64,000 bases of DNA from Adiantum capillus-veneris (GCA_014529385.2 CM043960.1:76161910-76225909), one strand, 5' to 3'. Shown: positions 30,736-43,067, counted from the stretch's first letter. The notes: generated from the sequence alone by a model not told the origin. Program-made: numbers and translations.

Positions 30736-33350
30736 CCCATAGCCACAAGAAAACAATTCGTTAGCATGTGACTGTACGTAGGTGATGCTGGGCATCCCAC
30801 TTGTTATCCATGTCACCATTAAAAAAAACATAGTTCTTAACTTGTAATTTGTTCTTTTAGATAAAAAAGGTTTTTTTTAATTAAAAAAACGAAGATCCTT
30901 GGCTTTTCTGCCAATCTGATACAGACGGTACTCAACCCCATAGAGAAGCCATAAATTCTGATTTTATTGTTTTTTTCAAAAAGCATTTTTTTACCAATCT
31001 TAAGATTTAAAGGAGTTTAAGGAGAAAATCAAATTTTTACCAGAACTTCATCCCTAACTAGATAAGAGTGACTTACATTCCATTGATTTATGTATAAGTA
31101 GACTCAAGCCAGACCAAAACTAACCACTTCCTTGTATATCAACAACATTTATAATAGAACCTATTATTTGGAACTATTTTTATAATTAAGCTGGGATATC
31201 CCCCAAAAAAATCCAGTATTTACCACTTATTACCTAGCTGAGATACCCCTTTCTTAGAAAAATTCATAACCATTATTCCCAAAAATCCTTACTATTATGA
31301 TATGTCAATCATACTGCTGCCACATGCCAGCTAAAAAATGTATACTACAATACATTGGACGACTCAGTCACACAGAGAGCCCACTAACTCAGTCCGGGAA
31401 ATTAAAAAAAATCTCCGGCCGGGCTCAGATAAAGGGAACTATATGCCATACTCATCTACCATATAATGCATTCATTCCTATCAAATATCTGAAACTAGGG
31501 CAATAACCCCGAAGTATTCAGTAAATTCAGAGTATCCTTTTAGTTAAATCAGTAAATTAAATCGTCTGTTCTAAAAAAATCAGAGTAACCAGCCAGGATC
31601 CGCTTAAGGACACTATATGATTTACCTTATAGTATGGAGATCCTTTTAAACCAACCCACTAGCAAGATGGTAGGTAAGGACAAGTGCCTATATACTTTAA
31701 ATGAGAATAAGAAGCCAGCAGAAGATGGTAAGCAAATTAAATTGAGTAGCCAAGGTTCGACCTAACCTTGGTCATCAGAAATCTGTCAACACATTGAATT
31801 AGTGATAGGTTTATCAGAAACTACCACTACTCTTCCTAGCATATGATGAAAAAAACCAGTAAATTAGAAACCTGCTTTTATTCAACCTCAGTCCGGTATG
31901 TGCTGTCAGAATATCCGAGATAGGGCAACATATCAGAAGCCAGTACTCAGTATATACAAAATAATCTTTTGGCCGATTCAGTACAATAGGCAGCCGGTAA
32001 AAAAGATCAATCTTTCTTGTAGGTGATGTATTATGGTAAAAATGGTCGAGTCAATTTGCAAAAACATTATTTACTCCTACATTCGGGTATGCGAAGCCTC
32101 ACATAACCTACTGTAATATCAGATGCCTGGCCAACATTTCCAAAACCTGTTTTTAATGACCTCAGAATAATCTTAAGTAGTTTTAATAAAATAGGCCCCA
32201 GAACTAGTAACCAATTTAGTTCCGGGTCAGTCCTTTTACCAAAAATACCTCAGCAAAGTAACAACACTATCCAACAACTCATATACATCTTTTTTTTTTT
32301 TTGTGAGGGACAGGTTATTTTCAGATCTGCAGTACCCCTTTCATAAGTACATTACCCAATTGAGTAACAATATTACCAGAGTCAATCGTATATACACACC
32401 ATGTCCTTTAAATACCCCACCATCCTCTTTTCCATGGAACCATAAGATAAGAAATCATTCAAACCTGGCAATCTGCCTTTTTTCAAAAAAGTATAAAGGA
32501 CAAATTTTACTCAAAAAAACCAGTTATACAACCCCTTTTTTTACAGAAACCAGATTTATTACTTCCATCAAACATTACTTGGTAGTTACTCGTTTTTTAT
32601 GAGCTTTTCACATAACCAGGAAGAGCCAGGTTCTTGAGCCAAACTACTTTATACTTTATATAGCAATATACATCATTAGTCGAAGCAAAACCCCAATTCC
32701 AATCTGTCCCAAAGTCACCATACATTACCACATACTTTTCTCCTCATAAACCTTTTAAGAACAGTCTCCGGAGCAAGTAAAAAAAAGAAAGAAAACAGTC
32801 TATTTAACTGGTTTTTTTTCTTTTTTGAGAGCACAAAAAGATTTCCCTTTTTTTATATATTCAAGAATAAAAAGAATAGATTTCTGTTAATCTGTAGATT
32901 AGGAGACGACGACGCCTCCACAATGGCTTTCTCCGATTTTTTCAGCATGTTGAGCCATAGCAACCAGTAGATAAATACACACAGTTTTGAACTAACACAC
33001 GTAGAGAGACGATAACAGAGCACGCAGCTATGTGAGTATGATTACTCACCTTAGGAGCCTTATTTATACAATTGATGCTCCTCTAAAGTAGACGCGACCT
33101 TTGAGTTGGACAGGTTAAGCCCACAACCGAGGATGTCAGCACAGGCACATACCACGGGATCACTCACAGCCCAAGATCCGGAGGTTTACAGGAGAGATTC
33201 CGCCATATCTGCACCTTATGCTCAAGGGAAAAGGGCGGGGAAGACAGACATAGCAGACCCATACCCCAAAACCTAAGCGGTGGCGTGCAGTAGAGGCAAG
33301 AAGGACTCCATACCACGCTTACAAAATAAAGATTAGTACTATGACCAGAA
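30736..33350. other. AT-rich unassigned DNA
   Basis: No ORF of credible composition, no terminal repeats and no known domain. A 22-bp hairpin (arms 31750-31757 and 31764-31771) lies near 31760. The style (repeated CCAG/ACCAG words) resembles repeat R, so this may be an older relative of it. Confidence 0.5.
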
Positions 33351-34075
33351 AATGTAAAGCCCAATCGGACAGTCCACCTCACCATATAGTAACTTAAGAT
33401 AGCATTAATTCCCATAGTCAAAGCCCAGCTTTTTCGACTAGAAGCGAGTAAACTGTATTCGGTTTCGGATAATCATACCCAGTAGGTATTTCCATCTGCT
33501 ATCCTAGCCCGACTTTAAGTTTTAGCACTCCACTAGTGTAAAAAACCATTCTACATTGTGAGAGTATAATAAATTTTGGGAAAACTGTCCTAATCCCAAT
33601 TGGTCTTAAGAGTCAATAAACTGGTTTTATTCTAACTGGTTGGTCATATATAAAACACAAGTCCCGAGTATCATTTCCAGAGTAAGTGGTCTTCAACTAT
33701 TTTGTTTAAGTTAAATGTAAAGCCCCGTCAAACAGTCTACATCACCACAAGGTAAAATTAACTAGCAACAATTCCCATAGTCACAGCCTGGTCTATAGAC
33801 TCGTAGCTAGTAAGTTGTATCAGGCCTCGGGTATATTATATATACACAGTAGGTATTTACACCTGCTATCCCAGCATTATATTAAGCTTTAGCACTCCCA
33901 ATAGTGTGAAAAAAAGGGAGCCCTATCTACAATGTGAGAGTAAACACAATTTCAGGCACACTTTCCTATTTCCAATTTGGTTTAGGAAAAAAAATGGTTT
34001 TATTAAAGATGGTTGGTCAAATATAAAACCCGAGTACAGAGTATCATTTCCAGAGTTTAGCATTCTTCAACTATT
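33351..34075. repeat. Diverged tandem duplication, about 365 bp unit
   Basis: 33351-33713 and 33714-34075 share the order AATGTAAAGCCC, AATTCCCATAGTCA, CAGTAGGTATTT, TTTAGCACTCC, GTGAGAGTA, GGTTGGTCA and GAGTATCATTTCCAGAGT, with many substitutions. The second copy ends just before the ORF at 34094. Confidence 0.85.
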
Positions 34076-34093
34076 TTGCATCCTTGGTGTATT

Positions 34094-34609
34094 ATGGCCT
34101 ACAATCATGACCAGGTTTTTTTCATAGCAACTGCACATCTCTTTATGTCAAATGAATCTATACGTCGAGCAACATTACTCCGTTATGAACTTCATCTATT
34201 CCCGCGGTTAGGAACCTCTGTTTCCCAGACAAAGTGGTGGACATATCAGGACCGAGTGACACGAGTGACACTTTGGGGTCGTGAACATTTCAAGAACAAT
34301 ATCCGATTGGCGATGTTTACTGAAGCAGTGGGTCTCGGGCCAAAGTATTATTATATCGAGCATTCAATAAAGCCTGGTTTTTCAGATCGGCTATATCTGC
34401 TAGCTCAGTTTCTACCTCCTCAGAAGATTTTCTTATACCGTAGTTATGGTCATCAGCTACGAGGATATTTTAATTGTACTCACCGCACTCGGGAGTATGG
34501 GGTAGCCTTGGCAATTCGTATCGTGCCTTTGGCTGAGCGGCCAAACACTTGCTTCTACTGTGATAGTTGTTTGTGTGATCATGTAATGGGCGGCATAATA
34601 GAGATGTAG
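34094..34609 (+). CDS. Unrecognised 171-codon ORF with a C-terminal cysteine cluster
   Basis: ATG at 34094, open to 34609. Composition looks genuine: many aromatic and charged residues (TKWWTYQDRVTRVTLWGREH, GPKYYYIEHS) and a terminal CFYCDSCLCDH cluster that could bind zinc. It is preceded by the tandem duplication and followed by a GT run. It may be an exon, a captured gene piece, or the ORF of a non-autonomous element. I do not recognise the family and assign no function. Confidence 0.4.
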   Translation: MAYNHDQVFFIATAHLFMSNESIRRATLLRYELHLFPRLGTSVSQTKWWTYQDRVTRVTLWGREHFKNNIRLAMFTEAVGLGPKYYYIEHSIKPGFSDRLYLLAQFLPPQKIFLYRSYGHQLRGYFNCTHRTREYGVALAIRIVPLAERPNTCFYCDSCLCDHVMGGIIEM

Positions 34610-35048
34610 ATGCAAGTTCCTAAAATAATCATCAGCTAAGCTTTTTTGTCCCGTGGTGACAGCTTTTTTTGTGTGTGTGTGTGTGTGTACCTGCCCTATC
34701 CCAGGCGCCATACACAATGGGTTTTGGCAGTAGGCCCATTGTGTATGGGCCTACTGCCTCATAAAAAAGATGAGTTTAAAAACTCTTTAGCAGAGAAGTG
34801 CCAAGTTGGAGTGTCCCTGAAGAGGGTAGAAAAGTTTGTAGTAATACAGTATCAAATATCGTCCTCGAGGAAGACATTACTCGTGTAGGAGTTTTAAGGC
34901 TTTGTCAGCCAATTTGAAAAAGTATGATTGTCATTGAGTAGTCTTTTAAATGATATCTGCTATGCTTGTCCACATGATCCCAAAAAGACATCATATGTGT
35001 AATAGGTAGCATGTTCCTGTAATCATCGAAAAATCAGTTTACTTAAGC
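34610..35048. other. Unassigned DNA between ORF and element D
   Basis: Holds a GT run at 34670-34688 and the overlapping hairpins at 34708-34758. The rest is featureless. Confidence 0.5.
34708..34758. repeat. Two overlapping, mutually exclusive perfect hairpins
   Basis: Hairpin 1 pairs 34708-34721 with 34735-34748 (14 bp). Hairpin 2 pairs 34726-34738 with 34746-34758 (13 bp, 7-nt loop). They share 34735-34738 and 34746-34748, so both cannot form at once. Confidence 0.93.
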
Positions 35049-35053
35049 ATGGG
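35049..35053. repeat. Target-site duplication of D (left), ATGGG
   Basis: It is repeated at 46608-46612, directly after the 3' LTR. Confidence 0.95.
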
Positions 35054-36014
35054 TGTTGACCGCTGGGTCAACAACACAACATAACTCAAGTTTCGTACCA
35101 AAGTCTTATCTTTTGCGAGTTATGAAATGCTGCAGAGTATGGTTATAAACATCATTTGTAATGAGTAGTTTTTCTAGTTTCAGAAGTCGGGGTGCAATGG
35201 CACTTCCAGATTGTAAATACAAAGCCATTTGACCCTTTCAACCCCATTTTTGGTTAAACCTAAGATAGCCTTAGTATATAAGGTACCTAGGTCATTTTGT
35301 AAAAGAAAGACTTTTAATCATAATCAAAACTTTAGCGCTGTCGTCTACTATGTGAGAGAGAGAGAAAGAGAGTGAGCGTGAGCTTTATCCTCTTGCTACG
35401 CCCGGCTCGCTCAACACATTGGAGATCCGACTGCACCATTGCTGTAGGCTCGAGGAGAGCTACGCGACAACGCCAAGCATTCCACGCGAGATGAAGCGCA
35501 CACGCCGACGCATCTACGAGCTATTTGTGGCCGTAAGTGTATCAAACGATGTCTGTTTTCTACGTGCTAGTAGTCTATAGAATCATGGCGACATAAGCTA
35601 TGCATAGGTACTCATAAATTTCAGTTTCGGGCACTTTCAAAATTCAGCTCTATCATCCTACGCGTTTTCCGCAGATGGGTTTAGAGTGAGCGTTTTGAGT
35701 GTAGAATCTTAGGGACAGGTGTATCCTAGTGAGGGGATGGTGTTCCTTAAGTTTCGTACGAATCTGGCATGATTAGGTGAGTTACCTTCCTTATGTGTGT
35801 ATGTGGCTAGGTGGTGTAGTTGAGAGCAGTGAGGTTTTTGATTGTGGTTTAGTTGGCCATCCAGAGTGTTGTATGTGTAGGATGGTCTCAACCTGACAAG
35901 CTAAAGAGATTTCCTCTATGTGCCTATCGTGTCATCTATGTCCTCGATTTACATTATGTTGATCTAGGTAGTGTTTACATGCACTTCATGGGTGTGTGAG
36001 TTGCTCCCCCAACA
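35054..36014 (+). repeat. 5' LTR of D
   Basis: 961 bp, matching 45651-46607. It starts with a self-complementary terminus, TGTTGACC - three bases - GGTCAACA after one extra G, and ends CCAACA. Confidence 0.95.
35274..35282 (+). promoter_or_regulatory. TATA-box candidate in the D LTR
   Basis: TATATAAGG about 220 bp into the LTR, conserved in the 3' LTR near 45872. It is in the expected place for the U3 promoter. Confidence 0.65.
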
Positions 36015-36015
36015 T

Positions 36016-36033
36016 TGGCGCCGTTGCCGGGGA
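36016..36033 (+). promoter_or_regulatory. Primer-binding site, tRNA-Asp type
   Basis: TGGCGCCGTTGCCGGGGA, one base after the LTR. It is complementary to the 3' end of plant tRNA-Asp and is the PBS used by Athila/Calypso-type elements. Confidence 0.92.
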
Positions 36034-39016
36034 CACAAGGACCTAAGTAGGTTTCCTACTAACACTCGTGTGATGGTTGCTTGATTTAGTTTCGGCTAAA
36101 GAAAGCGTTTTTCTTAAGTGGATCCGGAAGAGGATATTCCGCGATCAAGTGGATAGCCAGGAAGTGTGTGTCTTGCCAAGGGTCTGCGACTAGATAGGTT
36201 TAGTTAGGATCTGTGGATTAGAGTAGTTGTTGGTGGTCGAGTGATTTGTGAGGTGATAAAAGCGTTTACTAGTCCGTGTGTGGCAGTGGAGCGTTTTTCT
36301 ACTCATAGATGCAAAACCCCATATGATTTGTAGGAGTAGCTTTAGGTAAGTGATCCGATTCTGATCTAGAGCTATTCAGCACTGGATTATTTGCTAAAGT
36401 GCTTGATTGCATTTGAAATCACGGAAAAGTGTGCTTTTGAGGGTAAAAATGCATTAAACAAGCTTTTGTGGATATTTTTGTATGACTGACTGATGCTGTG
36501 CATATAAAAGAGCATTTGCAAGGGTTCTGTGAAGAAAACCTGCAATTCTGTAAACATAGACATCCTACGCATAGGATGTCTCAAGGGGGTTCTGGAGACC
36601 AAATTTGAAAATTATGACTGCACCAGTGTGTTCAGAAGGGGGGGTTTACCCTAAGTATACATTGAAACTAGAGTTTTGACCAACTCTTGACATCCAAAAG
36701 ACCAAAGACGAAGTGTCAAAAACGCGAAAACAAGAAACTTAAGATTCTGAGCTCAATTTTGCATAAAAACTGGTAGGAATGCTTGAAAAGTAATGCTCAA
36801 GACTTGGGGATGCCTGTGGATGAATTCTGCCAAAAATTTCATCAGTAGACATCCTATGCGTAGGATGTCTAGAGAGTGATTCTGGAAGCAAAAATCAAGT
36901 TTTGACATCATACCCATATTTTGCATGTTGTGTTGGACACACACACTAAAGCTCATGTCATTTGGACATATAGACTGAGAGTTAAGGGGATGTTACTCTT
37001 TCAGAGAAATATTTTCCCAAAAGTGGTGATTCTGAGAAATTTTGACATCCAAAATTTGTTGTGATCACATATTCTTGTTATATGCATCAAGAAGCACCTT
37101 GGGTAGAAACAGAAGTCCATTCTGAGAAAAAAGACATCTTACGCGTAGGATGTCTACATGGTGATTTGGTGGAAATTTTGAAAATATGAGGTTAGCAGTG
37201 TGTTTAGAAGGTAGGTTTTACCCTATTTTCACCTAGAAAGTGGAAATTTGACCAAATTTTGACAGATCAAGACCAAAAGATGAGAATGGCCAGACATCCT
37301 ACCCAAATTGAGTTCAAGGTCTAATTTTGAGACCAAACCATAGGATGACTCCAAAGGCATGTTCTGAATGTTGTATTGAGTGCATGTGATAAATTTCATC
37401 TCATTTGGGTCAGTGAAAGGAAGATTGAATAGACTTTAGCATTTTTTACTGAAAAAGGCAAGGATAGCTAGTTTTGGGGTCTTTTGACATCCAAATTAAA
37501 ATCTAAGCATAGCATTGGGTTGCTGACATCAAGGGAAAGCTGTGGCTCAAGTTTGGGGCAATTCTAAGCACTTAGACATCCTACGCGTAGGATGTCTTCA
37601 CCATGATTTAGCACTCCAAATCAACCTCTGAGCATACCAGTGGGTTGCTGAAGACTAGGGGAATCTTTGGTCCAAGTTTGGGTTCATTCTGAGCAAAAAG
37701 ACATCCTACGCGTAGGATGTCTACTGCACGATTTTGAAACCAAAATTCTACTGTGACCATACCATGCTGTCATATAGCCTTAGATAAGCCTCCTAGGAAA
37801 ATTTGGTCCAATTTGGAGTTGATTTGACTTAGGAATTCATCAGGACAGACATCAGGCTTTTGGAACAGATTCTTGATCATTTGACCAACCTATAGGTGTC
37901 AGAATAGAAAAGTAAAAATAGCTGTGAGTTTAGCACATCAAGGGGAAGCTACAATGCAAGTTTGAGCTGAAAGCGAGCAAAAAGACATCCTACGCGTAGG
38001 ATGTCTCCAGGGTCATAAAGTGGTCAAAATTCTACTTTGGCCATATAGGCAGGTTCTAAGTGTCTCAAGGATTCCAGAACTTTTTTCAAAAGTGAATTTG
38101 GACCTTGTTTGGCCTGTTTACCAAAGCAAAGACAAGAATTGTCAGACATCCTACTCTTGGAGTGCACTAGAAGCTTATGCAGCCCAAATCTTGACCTATT
38201 GGCATCCAAATTCAATTTTGAGCATACCATTGGGTTGGTGAACACTAGGAGAATCTTGGGATCAAGTTTGGACAAAATCTGACCAGTTAGACATCCTACG
38301 CGTAGGATGTCTCTAGCTTGATTTAGGACTCCAAACCAACTTATGAGCACACCACTGTGATCAGCACATCAAGGAGAAGCTGGGGTGAAAATTTCAAGTC
38401 ATTCTGAGCAAAAAGACATCCTACGCGTAGGATGTCTCAAGGCCATTTTTAAATCCAAATGAAATTCTGAGCATACCATTGTGTTGCTGGACTTAAGGGG
38501 AGTCTCTGGATCAATTTTTGTTAAATTCTGAGCATATAGACATACTACGCGTAGGATGTCTTAAGGCCAGTTTTAGGGTCCAACAATACTTTTGACCATA
38601 CAGAAGTGTTCACAGTGTCACAGAGATCCCAAATGTTTTTTCAAAATTGAATTTGGACTCATTTTGACCGGTCTAAACTGCATTTCACTATTTTGGCCAT
38701 AACTTTCACAAACGGTATCGGATTGAAAAAGTTTTTATATCAAAACGTAGCCTGAGAGCGGCTCTACAGATCTTAGAGCAAAACTTGAACTACATGTGTG
38801 CCTACAACAACCATTTAGTTCAACTTTGAAAAAAACGCCGTTTGAGGCCTCAAAATTCATCCGGAAGTCAGGGGTGTCTAAAAGCGACAATTTGCGAGAA
38901 TTCTGACGAAACGGTTGTGCTTTTGGACATAGTTTCGACTTTTCCCTAACCAAAGCACTTGAACACAGTGGACTAAGTCTACTTGAACCAAGCAAAATCT
39001 CTTAAGCCCAGAAATC
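36034..39016 (+). other. Long leader of D with palindrome array
   Basis: 3 kb without credible coding sequence. From about 36500 to 38700 it is a degenerate tandem array with recurring words (GAGCATACCA, TCAAGTTTGG, ATTCTGAGCAAAAAGACATCC) and nine embedded 24-bp palindromes. The last about 300 bp before the gag ATG are not repeated. Confidence 0.88.
36558..38561. repeat. Nine copies of a 24-bp palindrome
   Basis: Half-site AGACATCCTACG followed by its reverse complement. Perfect copies start at 37574, 37699, 37983, 38289 and 38414. Copies with a single mismatch start at 36558, 36848, 37132 and 38538. Broken relics lie near 37292 and 38142. Perfect copies are spaced about 125 bp apart or about double that. 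The centre is ACGCGT. Confidence 0.96.
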
Positions 39017-40879
39017 ATGTCTACCCTAGATTCAAACGCAGCTTACACAAGCTTGGAGATCCCGACGATAGAGGAATATCCTCCCACAATGGATCTTCCA
39101 AACTTGCAATTGATAAAGATCCATCGTGCTGAGAGAGTTTGGATGATTGGTAATGAGAGTGAAGGACTATATAGATACATTGACTACAATGAGGTCAATC
39201 TTTATAGGTGCTTAGATCCATACCTAGAAGAGATAACGGATTACAAGCTCTTATATGTCTACACATACGGAGTCGACTGTCAATGGAGATCTATAGTTGT
39301 CGACAAGTATGGACGAGAATACAGAGTTGTAGAAAGCACAAATCCATAGACTGTACTAGAAAGAGGTGGATATTTGGTCAATGAAGGACCACAAATGCCT
39401 CCACCAAACACGAGAATTCCTATAGGAATTCCAAGAAGAGAGCCAACAGGATTCCCTTCAAGAGCGATAACAAGAGAAGGATTGGGAGAGTCTCTGGTTA
39501 GACTTGTAGACAATCGACGAGTTAGACCATCCCAAGTCCAGAAATGGGTAAACAGAAAATACTCCGGAGATAAAGATCGGAGAGATCACGTAACGGCTTT
39601 TAGAAGAGTGATTAGAGCAGAGGAAGTTTCAGATTTTGCGACACAGTTTGCAGGATTTGGATTGACTCTAGAAGATGATGCAGCTACATGGTTCGATTCG
39701 GTGGAAAAATGGGATTTTGAGACCCTACATGAGGTGTTTGAGGAGTTTATTGAAGAATTCTCGCCAAAAGGCATTGCTCACAACACGGTCTCGCAAATCC
39801 ATAGATTCAAACAGAAAGAGGATGAATCAGTATGCAAAGCATCATTATGGCTCAAGAGATATGTTAAGCTCTGTCCAAGAGCGGAATTACCTACGCAAGC
39901 ACGACTGATGCTGATCTTTATCCAGGGAATGAGACATGCGGGCCTTCAGAAGGATCTGCATATGATAAGGAGGATGACGCTAAACGAGTTGATCAAAGAA
40001 GCTCTTTATCTAGTGGATAACTGTGAGGCATACAAAGAAAAGGACTTAAAGAGTCAAGGAGATGACACATCCTTTGAGCACAGTGTTTCACAGATAAGTG
40101 AGTCCATTGCTAAGCCAACGGCACCTATTGATCAAGAAAAGCTTATCGACGACTTGGTCAAGAGGTTGATTCCTCTTGTAAGGTCTGATTCGGGAGAGCC
40201 GAAGTGGTGTGAAATTGAGAGAAAATGGACGAACCATACGAGGAAAGAGTGCTATTATAGCATGGAAAATGCTAGGAAGAGGTATGTACAACCTGTTCCA
40301 GAAGCACCTACTCCACCTAGATACATTACGGGGAATGCGTCAGGACCAGTAGGAGTTTTAAGGCCACAGCTTGTCTTAGGACAACAACCTCCACTGCCAG
40401 GTGCTAGAATGCCGGTAGACATGAGATACATGCCAATGATGGAAGCATCAAATAAACCAACGCCAGTACCAGCTACAATGTGGTATAGCAACCAAAGTGA
40501 GTACCACCCTTCGGAGCAACAAAATGTGAGAGAAACACATGGAGTGGTGAGGCCGGTACAACCTCCACCTCCTGGGTTTCAATCGAAAGAAAGAAGGTAT
40601 GAAATGGATGAAAGGACATTGCGATTCATTGCAAATAGCGGCTTATCTAGGTCAAAGCTTGCTTATAGCCAAGAGGAAATGCTAAAAGAATCTCCTCAAC
40701 CAGAGACAGATTGTCACAAAAGTCGTGACAACCACTTGGTTAAACAATGTCCTCATACGGAGATCACTGAAGTAAATGCCTATTGTCTTGAGTGTGGCAT
40801 CACTCACTTGATCCCCGATTGCCCGAAAAAACCAAACCAAATCAGGAAAATCACGACAAATGTATTAGAGATTGTTTAG
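39017..40879 (+). pseudogene. gag: gag of D, with an in-frame amber codon
   Basis: One frame from ATG 39017 to 40879, interrupted only by TAG at 39347-39349. The next in-frame methionine is far downstream, so the part after the TAG depends on readthrough or marks decay. After a 110-residue N-terminal piece comes a retrotransposon gag core (EEVSDFATQFAGFGLTL, DAATWFDSVEKWDFETLHEV, HRFKQKEDESVCKASLWLKR), a proline-rich stretch, and a C-terminal zinc-knuckle-like CLECGITHLIPDC with one residue fewer between Cys and His than usual. The product would form the particle and bind RNA. Confidence 0.85.
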
Positions 40880-41816
40880 CTCCCTAGTAGCTCTGGAAAA
40901 TGAAAATGTTGTACCAGTTCAAGTGGTTACGAGAGCACAAGCTCAAAAGAAAGCTGATGAGAATCCAGAGACAAAGAACACGGAAAGTGTCATGAGTCCA
41001 AAGACAGATGATGGACCAAAGACAGACGCACCTAGTCAGAAAACCAAGAGCAAACGAAATAGTTGGAAAGCTAGAAAGACTAGGATGAAAGCATGCACGG
41101 AACGAGAGCAAAAATCCCTAGCTGAGAAGCTTACTGAAGCTGAGGAGAAGATAAAACAACATGGGGAAAAGGAGGCACCTTCTCTTACACAGATGGTTAA
41201 ACCTCTAGAAGAACCATCCACGGATGAGAAACCGAGAAGTGCTAGTTCAGGAGGATCTGTGTTGGCAGAGAAGGTTAATGAGACATTAGATGCCCTCTTG
41301 AAAGCCTATGATGTGAGGCTGAAAAACAACCAAACCCAAGAACACAGGTGGATGACATATCCCTATGCGGAACTAGAAAAGAAAAGGTTTGACATGTGCC
41401 AGAAAATGATTCAAATAGCCCAAGCTTTACTAGAACCACCAGTTGCAAAACCTGAGGATGTTATTTGTGTCATGCCTACACAAGTAATCCCACCAAACTA
41501 GGAACTAAAAGCGCCAGATTCTAGTCATGAGCACAAACCAAACCTCAAAGACCTAGCATTAGAACCAAGGATAGTACTGAATACCACGGATAACTCTTCC
41601 GAGGGATTTCACCAAGCTATACCTAAGGATTGTAAAGAGATAGATGGTCTTGACGAATTGTGGAAACAAGTCAGAGAGTCCAATGAAGCCGATGACCTAA
41701 GAAGACGAGTATACAAGACTGGTGATGAACGAGGAGTGTTTTTACCACCAATAGAGGAATTTGAGACTAGATCTCAAATGAATCTAGACGTGCGATCATA
41801 TTGGGGCGACAAATGA
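40872..41816 (+). pseudogene. Gag-protease linker of D with two in-frame stops
   Basis: Same frame throughout, but shifted relative to gag with an 8-nt overlap at 40872-40879. It is open to TAG at 41499-41501 and again from 41502 to TGA at 41814-41816. The first part is charged and predicted helical (REQKSLAEKLTEAEEKIKQH). The second part, about 104 codons, has no methionine start but continues directly (DGLDELWKQVRESNEADDLR). The intact ancestor probably had one frame here. Confidence 0.7.
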
Positions 41817-43005
41817 TCTGTACAATCTATGGATAGTCAACCCCATTCGCTAAGAACACTACCGTCCTACATGGGACAATACGAGACCAAGTCAGATGTG
41901 GTTGCAGTCCCATCACAGAGAATGTCTCCCAACAAGGCCATTGATTCAAAGGGGCTAGTAGATATTCTATCTACCCCAGTCACCTGTACAATAATGTTAG
42001 CCGAGTTGCTCAGAATAAGACCAAACATGTGGGCTAATGTGGGTAAATGTCTAGAGAAATTTGGTGTAAAAACCCCAATGACTCAAATCGAGGAAGGCAT
42101 CAAAGAGCTTGAAATGCCTCAACTAAATACTAGGCCAGTGCCATTAAACAAGGTAGGCGAGTATTACGAGGGAGAAGATGGAAACACCACCCTTCTGGTG
42201 GAATTCAATGGTGTAAAAACCAATGCAATCCTTGACAATGGAGCTGGTGTGGCCATTGCAACCAAAGAGGTTTGGAAAAAAATTGGGAAAACCTGCCTTG
42301 ATATCCACACGAATGACCTTGCAGCTTGCAGATGGACACAAGGAAAAGCCCCTAGGACTGCTAGAAAAAGTACTTGTTACTTCTTGTGGCATTGAATATG
42401 AACACACTTTTGCTGTTGTTGACTTTGGCAAGAAGAACAACTATGACATCATTCTGGGAAGACCATTCATGCGACAATTGCAAATGGTCCAAGATTGGGG
42501 TTATGACCATATATACCTGAGACATATGGAAACCATAACAAAGATAAACTTGAGGGACCATAGCTATAGGGATGTGACGAGAACACCGGTTGAGGAGTTT
42601 GATTCCGTCACAGTAGCAGGATCAGAACTTCCAGCTTGGTTAGGTAAGACTGAAGAACTGTGGATGTGTGGAGTTTCACAATATCGTAGCTTGAAACTTG
42701 AGGAATGTATCCTAGAGCGGGTTATAGAGGATATGGACTATATCCCAGAACCATTTCTTGAAGAAGAGTTAGAGCCTTTTGGATGGGAACACATCTTGGC
42801 TACTTTGGACGTATGCGCCGTGGAGGATGCTCCCACAACAAAGTTTTGTGATGAAAATGGCTATGATGTCGTTCCTTATTTTGCATTGAGTGTAACCAGG
42901 AAAACGAAGAAATCCAGACATCAACAAGCTCTCGAAATAAGGAGCAAACAAAGAAATGTGGAGAATCAAAAAAAGAAGAAGACGACGAGTTCTATGACTC
43001 TGTAG
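41817..43005 (+). pseudogene. Retropepsin-type protease of D, frameshifted
   Basis: From 41817 the frame reaches the protease: NAILDNGAGVAIATKEVWKK, with the catalytic Asp at 42234-42236, in a D-N-G context where D-S/T-G is normal. Near 42300 homology moves to the next frame (42223-43005): LQLADGHKEKPLGLLEKVLV, then HTFAVVDFG and the second conserved block IILGRPFM. An acidic tail of about 150 residues follows, where RT would be expected in a full element, but it shows no RT motif. Confidence 0.8.
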
Positions 43006-43067
43006 AACACTTCGAGCTTCAAGAAGATCAACGACCCGGGAATCAATGTCATCTCTACACGAATAAA

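Noticed and set aside
31741-31790. Possible hammerhead ribozyme (CTGATGA followed by a hairpin on the minus strand)
   Set aside because: The hairpin is real, but the GAAA core that must follow the stem is missing. Similar partial cores at 50866 and near 34626 also lack it. No hammerhead was found in the Penelope direct repeats.
36558-38561. CRISPR-like array
   Set aside because: The repeats are palindromic and regularly recurring, but the spacers are themselves related diverged repeats of varying length, and the setting is a eukaryotic retroelement leader.
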